Assembly (NCBI GenBank): GCA_004292705.1
Contig: RDXA01000337.1
Coordinates: 1-25,789, forward strand
Origin: Sphingomonadales bacterium
GTDB lineage: Bacteria > Pseudomonadota > Alphaproteobacteria > Sphingomonadales > Sphingomonadaceae
Direction of reading: 5' to 3'
DNA length: 25,789 bases
Positions 1 through 7,116 of the stretch are shown in pieces. The position numbers and the translations under genes are program-made. Numbering within the stretch: position 1 is the stretch's first letter; the number at the start of each line of letters is the position of its first letter. The notes beneath the pieces are model-generated. The model ran no database searches. It was given only the letters and a program-made list of their open reading frames with translations, and was not told where the DNA came from.

Positions 1-816
1 GCCTATCGCCGCGACCTCGATGGCGCTGAGGAAGCGATAGGCGATCTTGCGGCGGCTGACCGTGATGCGGTTGCCGCGCTGGCAGGTGTCTGGGCCAGCC
101 TCGCCCCGGCAAGCGTCGCGCGCAAGGCCTCGGCGCTCAGACAGTTTTTCGGCTTTGCTATCGACGAGGGCTGGAGGCGTGACGACCCCTCGGGGGCGCT
201 GCCTGCGCCGCGCGCCCGCCGCCCGCTCCCCAAGGTGCTGGGCCATGAGCAGATCGCGGCCTTGTTCGATCGCGCCGAGGCGGAGGCGGCAGGCGATGAT
301 CCGAAGGCCGTGCGATTGCTGGCGCTGATCGAGTTGCTTTACGGCTCTGGCCTGCGTGCCTCGGAGCTGGTCAGCCTGCCGCTTAGAGCCGTGCCGCGGG
401 ACGCCCCCTTTCTGACGGTGACGGGGAAGGGCGGGGCTAGTCGGCTGGTGCCGGTCGGTGGACGTGCGCTCGATGCATTGGCGCGCTGGCTGGCACTGCG
501 TCCGCAGACGACGGCATCGCGGTACCTGTTCCCGTCCGGCAAAGGTCAGCATCTGTCCCGCGTCCGGCTGTTCCAGCTGCTTAAGGGTCTGGCAGGACGC
601 GCCGGGCTGGACCCTGCCAATATCAGCCCTCACGTCCTCCGACATGCCTTCGCCACGCACTTGCTTGAAGGCGGGGCGGACTTGCGCGTGCTGCAGACGT
701 TGCTCGGCCATGCCGATATATCCACCACGCAAATCTATACCCATGTGGATAGCGCGCGGCTGGTTGCGCTCGTCAATTCCCGTCACCCGCTTGCAAGCCG
801 GGCAACATCCGACTAG
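1..816 (+). CDS. xerD: Site-specific tyrosine recombinase XerD (5' end missing)
   Basis: The reading frame is open from base 1, so the true start lies left of the window; 271 codons are present of the roughly 300 usual for Xer recombinases. The N-terminal SAM-like core-binding domain is represented by the first ~75 residues (…SVARKASALRQFFGFAIDEG). The catalytic domain follows, with the first Arg in YGSGLRASELVSL, the H-x-x-R block in HVLRHAFATHLLEGG, and the last His and nucleophilic Tyr in LLGHADISTTQIYTHV. XerD acts with XerC and FtsK at dif to resolve chromosome dimers. I choose XerD over XerC because of the THV ending of the Tyr motif and the adjacent accA, a common alphaproteobacterial arrangement; this is context-based, and XerC or a generic Xer protein is the alternative. 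It ends 9 bases before accA, so the two are probably co-transcribed. Confidence 0.88.
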   Translation, partial: AYRRDLDGAEEAIGDLAAADRDAVAALAGVWASLAPASVARKASALRQFFGFAIDEGWRRDDPSGALPAPRARRPLPKVLGHEQIAALFDRAEAEAAGDDPKAVRLLALIELLYGSGLRASELVSLPLRAVPRDAPFLTVTGKGGASRLVPVGGRALDALARWLALRPQTTASRYLFPSGKGQHLSRVRLFQLLKGLAGRAGLDPANISPHVLRHAFATHLLEGGADLRVLQTLLGHADISTTQIYTHVDSARLVALVNSRHPLASRATSD

Positions 817-825
817 CCCCGCGCC

Positions 826-1770
826 ATGATTTCCTATCTCGACTTCGAGAAGCCCGTAGCAGCGCTTGAGGAGCGCATTGCACAGTTGCGCAATGTCAAC
901 GCGTTGCATGACGTGGATGTCGCCAACGAGATCGGGCGGCTTGAGGCCAAGAGCGCCGAACTGCTGGCCAGCACCTATGCCTCGCTGACCCCGTGGCAGA
1001 AGACGCAAGTGGCGCGGCACCCGCAGCGGCCCCATTTTCGGGACTATGTCGTCCATGCTTTCAGCGATTTCATGCCCCTGGGCGGTGACCGCCTCTATGG
1101 CGATGATCTCGCGATCATGGGGGGCTTTGCGCGGCTGAACGGGCGGCGGGTGATGCTCATAGGGCACGAAAAGGGCCACGACACCAAGACACGGATCGCG
1201 CACAATTTCGGGATGGGCAAGCCTGAGGGCTACCGCAAGGCGATCCGTCTGATGCAGCTTGCCAGCCGATTCGGCCTGCCGGTGGTGACGCTGGTGGACA
1301 CTTCAGGCGCATTCCCCGGGATCGAAGCCGAGGAACGTGGTCAGGCCGAGGCAATCGCCCGCGCGACCGAAGCCTGCCTGGCGCTGGAAGTGCCGATGGT
1401 GGCGGCCATTGTCGGCGAAGGGGGATCGGGCGGCGCTGTGGCGCTCGCTTCGGCAAACCGGGTGTTGATGATGGAGCACGCGGTCTATTCGGTGATCTCG
1501 CCTGAGGGCTGCGCTTCAATCCTGTGGCGCACCTCGGAGAAAGCGGCCGATGCCGCGCAGGCGATGAAGGTCACAGCGCAGCACCTGAAGCGCGACAATG
1601 TCATCGATCGGATCGTCAAGGAGCCGGTCGGCGGTGCCCACCGCGATCCGGCGGTGGCGGCGCGGGCGCTGGGCGCGGCGATCGGCGAGGAACTCGACCT
1701 GCTTGCCGGGCAGAACGGTAGCCAGCTGGTTGCCGCGCGAGAGGCACGGTTTCTCGCCATCGGCGGCTAG
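826..1770 (+). CDS. accA: Acetyl-CoA carboxylase carboxyltransferase subunit alpha
   Basis: A 314-residue protein, close to the ~319 of E. coli AccA, that aligns by eye over its whole length: N-terminal helical segment MISYLDFEKPVAALEERI, then RPHFRDYVVHAFSDF, the crotonase-fold oxyanion region (LVDTSGAFPGIEAEERGQ), the glycine-rich GEGGSGGAVALASANRVL and the ISPEGCASILWR block. With AccD it forms the carboxyltransferase that moves the carboxyl group from biotin-BCCP to acetyl-CoA, giving malonyl-CoA for fatty-acid synthesis in the cytoplasm. The ATG lies 9 bases after the xerD stop with no strong Shine-Dalgarno, which suggests translation coupled to xerD. The family identification is secure; AccD and the biotin carboxylase genes are not in the window. 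Confidence 0.97.
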   Translation: MISYLDFEKPVAALEERIAQLRNVNALHDVDVANEIGRLEAKSAELLASTYASLTPWQKTQVARHPQRPHFRDYVVHAFSDFMPLGGDRLYGDDLAIMGGFARLNGRRVMLIGHEKGHDTKTRIAHNFGMGKPEGYRKAIRLMQLASRFGLPVVTLVDTSGAFPGIEAEERGQAEAIARATEACLALEVPMVAAIVGEGGSGGAVALASANRVLMMEHAVYSVISPEGCASILWRTSEKAADAAQAMKVTAQHLKRDNVIDRIVKEPVGGAHRDPAVAARALGAAIGEELDLLAGQNGSQLVAAREARFLAIGG

Positions 1771-1872
1771 TTTTGCCATCCCGAGTTCATCTTTGCTTTG
1801 CCAAGCCTTTGCCGAGCGTCGCTTTCTCGATAGGCTGGCTCAAGGATGTAATTGCAAGGTGAGGGACTGATC

Positions 1873-3348
1873 ATGGCACGAATTTCACGCAAGCTCCTCG
1901 CCTTTGGCGCAGCGCCGGTGGTGCTGGCCGGGTGCCTCGGGGCAGCGCAGCCGGTTCCCTCAGCATCCACTCCGATCACGCCGCAGGAAGCCCAGATGGG
2001 CGCGCAGTATCACCCGCAATTCCTTGCCGAATTCGGCGGCGCCATGAGTGGAACGCACGCGCAATATGTCGAGCAGGTGGGCAAGAACATCGCCGTCCAT
2101 TCCGGTCTCGGCAATGCCCGCGAAGCGTTCACGGTCAGTCTCCTGAATTCACCGGTGCACAACGCCTTCGCTGTGCCGGGCGGCTATATCTACACCACCC
2201 GTCAGCTGGTGACGCTGATGAACAGCGAGGCCGAGCTTGCCGCGGTGCTCGGGCACGAAGTCGGCCACGTCGCTGCCCGCCATAGCCAGCGGCGGCAGAA
2301 GGCAGCGCAGAAGAATTCGCTGCTGGGACTGGGCGGGGCGATCCTTTCGGGACTTCTGCTCGGTGATTCGCAGATCGGCAGCACCTTGTCGCGCACGTTC
2401 CTTGAAGGTTCGCAGCTGCTGACGCTGAAGTTTTCGCGCAAGCAGGAGCTGGAGGCTGACGATCTCGGCATCCGCTATCTGGACCGGGCAGGTTATGACC
2501 GGCGCGCGATGGGCACGGTGCTGGCGAGCCTCGCTGCGCAAAATGCGCTCGACGCGCGGCTGGCGGGCCGCAATGCAAGTGTGCCCGAATGGGCATCCAC
2601 CCACCCCGATCCGGCGAGTCGGGTGCAGAGTGCACTGGCGAAAGCTGGCACGGCGACTGGCAGGAGTGTCAGCAATCGCGACACTTTCCTCACGCGCATC
2701 GATGGTCTGCTTTATGGTGACGATCCTGCCCAGGGCATGATTGAAGGTAGCACCTTCACCCACCCCGAACTGCGCCTGGCCTTTACCGCGCCTCAAGGCT
2801 TTTACATGGTCAACGGCACGCGCGCTGTGAACATTCAGGGACAGGGCGGGCAAGCGCAAATGACGCTGGCGGCTTACAGCGGTAATCTCGATTCCTATGT
2901 CCGCCAGCAATTTGCGACTGTGGGCGGTCAGAACAGCAATCTCGCACCGCAGCAGTTGGAGCGCACGACGGTCAACGGGCTTCCTGCGGCCTATGGCACC
3001 GCGCGGGTGAATAATGGCAAATCACAGGTCGATCTGGTGGTCTTTGCCTATGAATTCGCGCGCGACCGGGCCTATCACTTCGTCGTGATCGCGCCGGCGG
3101 GCCGGGCAGCGACATTCAATCCCATGTTTCAATCGATGCGAAGGATTACCCCGGCCGAAGCTGGCGCAGTCGTTCCCAAAAAGATCCAGGTGGTGACAGT
3201 GGCGCGCGGTGAGACGGTGGCGAGCCTTGCACGGCGGATGGCCTATCCGTCTGCGCAGGAGGAACGCTTCCGTGTGCTCAATGCGCTCTCCGGCTCGGAT
3301 ACAGTGACGCCGGGTCAGAAGGTCAAGCTGGTGGTGCGCGCGCGCTGA
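1873..3348 (+). CDS. M48-family zinc metalloprotease lipoprotein with C-terminal LysM-like domain
   Basis: The ATG at 1873 is preceded by AGGTGAGG about 9 bases upstream; an in-frame TTG at 1852 would add 7 residues but has no such site. The 491-residue product begins with a lipoprotein signal (lipobox LAGC, Cys21), so it should be anchored in a periplasm-facing membrane leaflet. The M48 domain has the zinc motif HEVGH (residues 128-132) followed by ARHSQRR, and a Glu ligand in the KQELEADDLG segment near residues 190-199. A middle domain of unknown type (about 270-430) is followed by a ~50-residue LysM-like tail (VARGETVASLARRM … LSGSDTVTPGQKVKLVV). Relatives (BepA/LoiP/YggG group) act in outer-membrane protein quality control; that role is inferred here. 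It stands alone: accA ends 102 bases upstream and a terminator follows. Confidence 0.9.
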   Translation: MARISRKLLAFGAAPVVLAGCLGAAQPVPSASTPITPQEAQMGAQYHPQFLAEFGGAMSGTHAQYVEQVGKNIAVHSGLGNAREAFTVSLLNSPVHNAFAVPGGYIYTTRQLVTLMNSEAELAAVLGHEVGHVAARHSQRRQKAAQKNSLLGLGGAILSGLLLGDSQIGSTLSRTFLEGSQLLTLKFSRKQELEADDLGIRYLDRAGYDRRAMGTVLASLAAQNALDARLAGRNASVPEWASTHPDPASRVQSALAKAGTATGRSVSNRDTFLTRIDGLLYGDDPAQGMIEGSTFTHPELRLAFTAPQGFYMVNGTRAVNIQGQGGQAQMTLAAYSGNLDSYVRQQFATVGGQNSNLAPQQLERTTVNGLPAAYGTARVNNGKSQVDLVVFAYEFARDRAYHFVVIAPAGRAATFNPMFQSMRRITPAEAGAVVPKKIQVVTVARGETVASLARRMAYPSAQEERFRVLNALSGSDTVTPGQKVKLVVRAR

Positions 3349-3402
3349 CCGGCAGCCGTGCCAGTTCAGCATTCGCTTGGGCATCATTTGATCGGACAAC
3401 AA

Positions 3403-3432
3403 AAAACGGCGGGGATTGCTCCCCGCCGTTTT
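3403..3432. terminator. Bidirectional intrinsic terminator
   Basis: A perfect 12-bp stem (AAAACGGCGGGG / CCCCGCCGTTTT) with a 6-base loop. It is followed by a T-rich tail on the plus strand and, read on the minus strand, by a T run from the A tract at 3401-3406. It sits between the convergent M48 protease gene and the first Flp pilin gene, so it probably ends both transcripts. Confidence 0.9.
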
Positions 3433-3454
3433 CGTTTTGCTTGAGGTGCGAAGC

Positions 3455-3631
3455 TTACGCGGTCGCGCCGACAGCCATTTCGTCGTTCACGTTCTGGAAG
3501 GTGCCCGACAGGGTGCCGCCGAGGCTGGTCATCGCGGTGATGGCGGCGACAGCGATCAGAGCAGCGATCAGGCCGTATTCGATGGCGGTGGCGCCCTGTT
3601 CGTCACGGACGAGGTTCTTGAAGAAGGTCAT
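3455..3631 (-). CDS. Flp/Fap-type pilin (tad pilin), copy 1
   Basis: A 58-residue prepilin. The start at 3631 has AGGAGA about 8 bases upstream on the minus strand. The N-terminus carries a short basic leader (MTFFKNLVRDEQG), then the Flp processing motif G|ATAIEYGLI: cleavage by a TadV/CpaA-type prepilin peptidase is expected after Gly13, leaving Glu at +5 and Tyr at +6. One hydrophobic helix of about 20 residues follows, then a short polar tail ending MAVGATA. Flp pilins polymerise into type IVb (Tad) pili used for surface attachment. None of the secretion or assembly genes (cpa/tad) is nearby, so this is an orphan pilin gene in this window. It lies 114 bases downstream of a second, divergent-sequence pilin on the same strand. 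Family call is secure from the motif. Confidence 0.92.
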   Translation of the reverse strand: MTFFKNLVRDEQGATAIEYGLIAALIAVAAITAMTSLGGTLSGTFQNVNDEMAVGATA

Positions 3632-3745
3632 GTCTAGTCTCCTGGTTTGGTCTTCGGTACCCGTGCCCCCCTCGTTCGTGGTGGGCCGACATTGTGTTAA
3701 TTCGATACCTATTGAGAAATTCCTAATCCGAAACTTGAACCGGAA

Positions 3746-3928
3746 TTAATTTGTCATGGCATCGACGCTTTCGCTCTCGACCCTGTTCCACATGTCGATT
3801 GTTGTGGTTGCCACGCTTTGCAGCGCAACGATCATCGCAATCGCAATGAGTCCAAGGATCAGTCCGTATTCGATAGCAGTTGCCCCCGACGTGTCGTCGA
3901 TCAGGTCCTTTACGAAAGTCGACAACAT
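3746..3928 (-). CDS. Flp/Fap-type pilin (tad pilin), copy 2
   Basis: A 60-residue Flp prepilin starting at 3928, where AGGGGA lies about 7 bases upstream; an upstream in-frame ATG at 4036 would add 36 residues that overlap the divergent mutT start and look non-coding. Leader MLSTFVKDLIDDTSG is followed by the processing motif G|ATAIEYGLI (Gly15 at -1, Glu20 at +5, Tyr21 at +6) and one hydrophobic helix. The tail (DMWNRVESESVDAMTN) is longer and more acidic than that of copy 1, and outside the leader/helix core the two share little, so they are old paralogues rather than a fresh duplication. They may be major and minor pilins, or pilins of different Tad systems. It is transcribed away from mutT. 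Confidence 0.9.
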   Translation of the reverse strand: MLSTFVKDLIDDTSGATAIEYGLILGLIAIAMIVALQSVATTTIDMWNRVESESVDAMTN

Positions 3929-4027
3929 CGGGATTTCCCCTATTCCCTGCGGGCTGACCTCCTGAAAATCACGCATTCGGGTTAAGAAAAGGTTGAGACT
4001 GGGCCAACGCATGGAAAATAATCCGAC

Positions 4028-4438
4028 ATGACCCATCGTTGGATAACGGTGGTCGCGGGTGCCTTGCAGCGGGATGACGGGCTATGGCTGATGCATCGGC
4101 GCCCTGTGGGTAAGCATCATGCGGGCCTCTGGGAATTTCCCGGTGGCAAGGTCGAACCTTATGAAATGCCTGCTGAATCGCTGGTTCGTGAACTCGCCGA
4201 AGAGCTGGGCATTCGGTGCAATAGTGATGCCTGTATTCCGGTCGGATTTGCTGAAAGCGGTCCGTTTGAGAACAGTCTGGCGCTTGTCATATTGCTTTAC
4301 AATGTAAGGGCGTGGGAGGGTGAACCTCAACCTCTCGAGGGCGGAGCTGTGGACTGGTTCACTCCGGCGCAGGCGCTTGCCTTGCCCAAGCCCCCGCTCG
4401 ATATCGTGCTCGCCGCCCAACTGTTTCAAAATCGCTGA
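4028..4438 (+). CDS. mutT: Nudix hydrolase, probable MutT 8-oxo-dGTP diphosphatase
   Basis: A 136-residue protein, close to the ~130 typical for MutT. It has an intact Nudix box: GKVEPYE followed by 7 residues and RELAEELGI, matching GX5EX7REUXEEXGU (residues ~40-62). It also has the MutT-like WEFPGG lead-in and the N-terminal GALQRDDGLWLMHRRP strand. MutT hydrolyses 8-oxo-dGTP to the monophosphate, cleaning the nucleotide pool of oxidised guanine. The ATG at 4028 diverges from the second pilin gene and has only a poor ribosome site. It is followed after 60 bases by a tRNA gene. Nudix substrate assignment from sequence is never certain; short size and the HRRPxGKHHAGLWEFPGG pattern favour MutT. 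Confidence 0.88.
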   Translation: MTHRWITVVAGALQRDDGLWLMHRRPVGKHHAGLWEFPGGKVEPYEMPAESLVRELAEELGIRCNSDACIPVGFAESGPFENSLALVILLYNVRAWEGEPQPLEGGAVDWFTPAQALALPKPPLDIVLAAQLFQNR

Positions 4439-4455
4439 GTTGCGGCGAAAGCCCC

Positions 4456-4484
4456 TTGCCAAGCCCGAATGACCCCCCTAGATG
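4456..4484 (+). promoter_or_regulatory. Candidate promoter for tRNA-Arg
   Basis: TTGCCA at 4456-4461, a 17-base spacer and TAGATG at 4479-4484 form a housekeeping-type promoter placed 14 bases before the mature tRNA 5' end. The boxes are imperfect and the match was found by eye, so this is tentative. Confidence 0.4.
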
Positions 4485-4498
4485 GCCCCCCTCAGCGC

Positions 4499-4575
4499 GC
4501 ACCCGTAGCTCAGCTGGATAGAGCACCAGACTACGAATCTGGGGGTCGGACGTTCGAATCGTTCCGGGTGCGCCA
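4499..4575 (+). tRNA. tRNA-Arg (anticodon ACG)
   Basis: A full cloverleaf can be drawn: 7-bp acceptor stem GCACCCG/CGGGTGC, D arm with AGCTCAGCTGGATAGAGC, anticodon stem CCAGA/TCTGG with loop CTACGAA (anticodon ACG at 4533-4535), T arm with loop TTCGAAT, discriminator G and an encoded CCA end (4573-4575). After deamination of A34 to inosine it would read CGU, CGC and CGA arginine codons. Confidence 0.97.
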
Positions 4576-4614
4576 ACAACGCCCGTTCCTCGGCTGAGGA
4601 GCGGGCGTTGTTGG
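4573..4614 (+). terminator. Long hairpin directly after tRNA-Arg, probable terminator
   Basis: A 19-bp stem with a 4-base loop (GGCT, 4592-4595) and one G-T wobble. The 5' arm begins inside the encoded CCA end of the tRNA and the 3' arm ends at 4614. Only a short TT follows rather than a T run, so it may end transcription inefficiently or serve as a 3' processing stop. It lies between the tRNA and the convergent metalloprotease gene. Confidence 0.55.
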
Positions 4615-4671
4615 TTCTACCCGGCACTGGTTGAACTCTTTCGGGATTGGAGGCGGTGCAGCGGTCGTGCC

Positions 4672-5061
4672 TCAATCGTCCCCACTGGCCTCGATCGCAT
4701 GCATATCTTCGTCCGACAGGCCGAAATGGTGCCCAGCCTCGTGGATCACCACATGCCGGATGAGCGCAGCAAAAGTGACGCCGGTTTCTTCCATTTCGGC
4801 GAGCAGCGGCTGGCGAAACAGGGTGATGATCGGGGGCAGACCGTCGCTGTCCCACTGCGATCTTTCGGTCAGGGGCACGCCTTCATAAAGCCCTGTAAGC
4901 TCATAGGGGTCCTCGATACCGAGCGAAGCGAGCTGCTCGTCGCTGGCGAATTCGGCGATCCGTAAAACGACGCCTTCGAGCTCCCGGCGGAATACGAGAG
5001 GAAAACGGCCCAGCACGACGCGGGCGGCTGCATCGAATTCAGCGGAGCTCGGTTCAAGCAA
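4672..5061 (-). CDS. Minimal zincin-like metallopeptidase (former DUF1025 family)
   Basis: The recognisable domain covers essentially the whole 129-residue protein. It contains GIEDPYELTGLYEGVPLTER near residues 48-67 and the zinc site HEAGHHFGLSD (His107, Glu108, His111, with Asp117 as likely third ligand in an HExxHxxGxxD pattern), the signature of the small zincin family Pfam PF06262. I start at a TTG (5061) preceded by AAGGCG at about 6 bases, because this gives the usual family length. The in-frame ATG at 5163 would add a 34-residue low-complexity extension reaching into the folE promoter region. The family has a known fold and presumed peptidase activity but no established substrate. 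It is transcribed divergently from folE, with a 171-base gap. Confidence 0.85.
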   Translation of the reverse strand: MLEPSSAEFDAAARVVLGRFPLVFRRELEGVVLRIAEFASDEQLASLGIEDPYELTGLYEGVPLTERSQWDSDGLPPIITLFRQPLLAEMEETGVTFAALIRHVVIHEAGHHFGLSDEDMHAIEASGDD

Positions 5062-5232
5062 GGAGTTCGCCTTTCTTGTACTGGGGGGTGAATTGCCAGA
5101 ATTATCGATTACATCTGCGAAAGTGGGGACGACACTTGACTGGCGCAATCGGCGAAACCTCATGGAACGCCTTGCGTGGTGGATGGTTGACGTCACTCTG
5201 GATCGACAGGCGAGGGGGCTCCGGACGAGCCG

Positions 5233-5883
5233 ATGAGTGAGAAAGACGACAAGACCATGAACTATATCTCCGCCCATGATCATGATGACGCATTCGATCC
5301 GGAGAACCCGCTCGGCAAGCCCGAGGTTCCGGAACACGTGCAGGATGCGATCCGCACGCTGATCCAGTGGGCCGGTGATGATCCGTCGCGTGAAGGGCTG
5401 CTCGACACTCCCAAGCGGGTGGGGCGCGCCTGGCTGGAATATTGCGAAGGCTACAAGGAAGATCCGGCGATCCACCTCAGCCGCATCTTCGAGGAAGTGG
5501 GCGGCTATGACGAGATTGTCCTGCTCAAGGATATTCCGTTCCAGTCGCATTGCGAGCACCATATGGCTCCCATCATCGGCAAGGCTGCGATTGCCTATCT
5601 TCCCAACAAGAAGGTCGTCGGCATTTCCAAGCTTGCTCGCGTGCTGCATGGCTATGCTCAGCGTTTGCAGATCCAGGAGCGTCTGACGGCGGAAGTCGCG
5701 CAGTGCATCTGGGACAATCTTGAACCGCATGGGGTGGCGGTGGTGATTGAGGCGCAGCACGGCTGCATGACCGGGCGTGGGGTCAAGACCCCGGGTGTGG
5801 GCATGATTACGAGCCGTGTGCTGGGTTGCTTTCTTGATGATCATCGCAGCCGCAAGGAAGTGATGAGCCTGATGGGCTACTGA
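5233..5883 (+). CDS. folE: GTP cyclohydrolase I
   Basis: A 216-residue protein with all GTP-cyclohydrolase-I hallmarks: REGLLDTPKRV (53-63), the zinc and active-site segment SHCEHHMAPIIGKAAIAYLP (105-124, Cys107, His109/110), VVGISKLARV (128-137), RLTAEVAQ and the second zinc Cys in AQHGCMTGRGV (Cys178). It converts GTP to 7,8-dihydroneopterin triphosphate, the first step of tetrahydrofolate (and possibly queuosine) synthesis. It is the zinc-dependent FolE type, not FolE2. The ATG at 5233 lacks a strong ribosome site; an alternative ATG at 5257 would remove 8 non-conserved residues. No other folate genes are adjacent, so it appears monocistronic. Confidence 0.97.
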   Translation: MSEKDDKTMNYISAHDHDDAFDPENPLGKPEVPEHVQDAIRTLIQWAGDDPSREGLLDTPKRVGRAWLEYCEGYKEDPAIHLSRIFEEVGGYDEIVLLKDIPFQSHCEHHMAPIIGKAAIAYLPNKKVVGISKLARVLHGYAQRLQIQERLTAEVAQCIWDNLEPHGVAVVIEAQHGCMTGRGVKTPGVGMITSRVLGCFLDDHRSRKEVMSLMGY

Positions 5884-5954
5884 TCTGCAAAGCTTCGGGA
5901 AGTGGCACATTGAGGGCGCTCACCTCACATTGACAAAATTGCAAGCTCAGGTGG

Positions 5955-5983
5955 TTGGTCAGGCAATTGTGGATTGCTAGACT
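5955..5983 (+). promoter_or_regulatory. Weak candidate promoter upstream of the 6034 gene
   Basis: TTGGTC (5955-5960), 17 bases, then TAGACT (5978-5983), about 50 bases before the ATG. Both boxes are partial matches, and a TTGACA at 5930-5935 without a good -10 is an alternative. Confidence 0.22.
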
Positions 5984-6033
5984 TGCAATGATGACGGCCA
6001 ATAGGCCGCGTCGTTTGCAGGAGAGAGACCATC

Positions 6034-6483
6034 ATGAAGAAGCTTGTGATGAGCGGTTTGGTGCTCAGTGCCACCCTCGCTGCCCCCGCGTTTGCGCTTG
6101 AGCATGAGGTGGTGATCGATCACGCCGATGGGCCGATCGCAGCCGATTACAGGGGTGCAGTGACCATCGAAACCACGCAGACCGGCACCGCTGGCGTCGC
6201 CGGTCGCCCGAGCACTCTGGCGTGCCGATGGACGGCCACTCTCAACGTGGAGCGAGTTGCCAAGGTCGGCGAGGACCTCCGGTCGCGCCGCATGTTGAGC
6301 CGCGAAGATGTCGCACGTGGATCAAAGCCGGGCTGGTGTGAGACCAATGCCAAAGCGATCGATAGGCTGGTGGACGCGCGCAGCGAGACCATCCGCGCTG
6401 TCTTGCTCGCGCTCGTCGAGCAGGATCGGGCCGAAATTCTCGCCGAAGCCGAAAGCGCTGCTCGCAACAGCCGCGGTGCCTAA
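6034..6483 (+). CDS. Secreted protein of unknown function
   Basis: The 149-residue product starts at an ATG preceded by CAGGAGAGAG about 7 bases upstream. The first 21 residues form a clear Sec signal peptide (basic MKK, hydrophobic core, APAFA cleavage site), so the mature ~128-residue protein is periplasmic or released. It has two cysteines (LACRWTA and GWCETN) that could form a disulfide. The C-terminal half is helical and charged (AKAIDRLVDARSETIRAVLL, then EQDRAEILAEAESAARN). I do not recognise the family. Its own ribosome site and the strong terminator just after it suggest a single-gene transcript that may be well expressed. No functional link to folE or the cytochrome genes is visible. 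Confidence 0.82.
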   Translation: MKKLVMSGLVLSATLAAPAFALEHEVVIDHADGPIAADYRGAVTIETTQTGTAGVAGRPSTLACRWTATLNVERVAKVGEDLRSRRMLSREDVARGSKPGWCETNAKAIDRLVDARSETIRAVLLALVEQDRAEILAEAESAARNSRGA

Positions 6484-6508
6484 ACTTCTTTGAAATTCGC
6501 ACGAGATC

Positions 6509-6538
6509 GGGGCGCTCCTTGCCGGAGCGCCCCTTTTT
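6509..6538 (+). terminator. Intrinsic terminator
   Basis: A perfect 10-bp GC-rich stem GGGGCGCTCC/GGAGCGCCCC with a 5-base loop, followed directly by five T residues. It ends the transcript of the secreted protein at 6034-6483 and separates it from the cytochrome c' gene. Confidence 0.94.
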
Positions 6539-6614
6539 CGTGTTTGCGATGAGCGGCAAAGCCGCATAGCCTGTGCACCGGTAAGTCCAAGGGTTCTGTC
6601 AAAGGAGATTTCCG

Positions 6615-7112
6615 ATGCCGCGCATGTCTGCCACCCGCCTGCTTGTTACTGCTGCGATCGCATTCAGCATTGCCGCCTGTTCGGGCGAGGGCGGCGGCGA
6701 GGCCGCGCCTGCGGCCAAGGAGGCGCCACCGGTGCTCAAGGAGCGGCACGACAATTTCGAGGCAATCGGCGATGCCTTCAAGGCAGTCCGCGGTGAACTG
6801 GAAAAGGACACGCCCGATTTCGCGCTGATCGCCACCAAGGCCAGTGATATCAACGCCCGCGCGCAGAAGATCGAGGGTCACTTTCCCACCGGCACCAGTG
6901 TTGATGATGGCTACGATACCGAGGCGCTGGCGACGATCTGGCAGAAGCCCGAAGAATTCAAAGCTGCGAACCAGAAGCTTGTCGACGAAAGCGCCAAGCT
7001 GGTGAGCCTTGCCGGTGGTACCGACAAGGCTGCGGTTGGTGCCCAGGCGATGGCTATGGGCGGTGCATGCAAGGGCTGCCACGACCAGTTCCGGCTTGAC
7101 GACAAGAAGTGA
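6615..7112 (+). CDS. Cytochrome c' family lipoprotein
   Basis: The ATG at 6615 has a strong AAGGAG 8 bases upstream. The 165-residue product has a lipoprotein signal (IAAC, Cys22), a flexible Gly/Ala linker and a four-helix-bundle cytochrome c' domain (~40-165) ending with the heme site CKGCHDQFR (Cys152, Cys155, His156). In the first helix, RHDNFEAIGDAFKAV aligns with the RxxxMxxIG helix of low-spin cytochrome c-556, but Phe48 replaces the axial Met, so a five-coordinate high-spin heme of the true c' type is likely. Such proteins bind NO or CO, or pass electrons. The lipid anchor is unusual, since classical c' is soluble periplasmic. The cytochrome b561 gene starts 4 bases after its stop, so the two form an operon. 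Confidence 0.9.
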   Translation: MPRMSATRLLVTAAIAFSIAACSGEGGGEAAPAAKEAPPVLKERHDNFEAIGDAFKAVRGELEKDTPDFALIATKASDINARAQKIEGHFPTGTSVDDGYDTEALATIWQKPEEFKAANQKLVDESAKLVSLAGGTDKAAVGAQAMAMGGACKGCHDQFRLDDKK

Positions 7113-7116
7113 TTGC

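Noticed and set aside
3416..3749. Plus-strand frames of 73 and 102 codons over the first Flp pilin
   Set aside because: They read the reverse strand of the pilin gene and of the terminator; the minus-strand pilin has the prepilin motif and ribosome site.
5939..5988. TTGCAAG … CTTGCAA repeat pair upstream of the 6034 gene
   Set aside because: The core TTGCAA is itself palindromic and the copies are 36 bases apart; chance is likely and no regulator is suggested.
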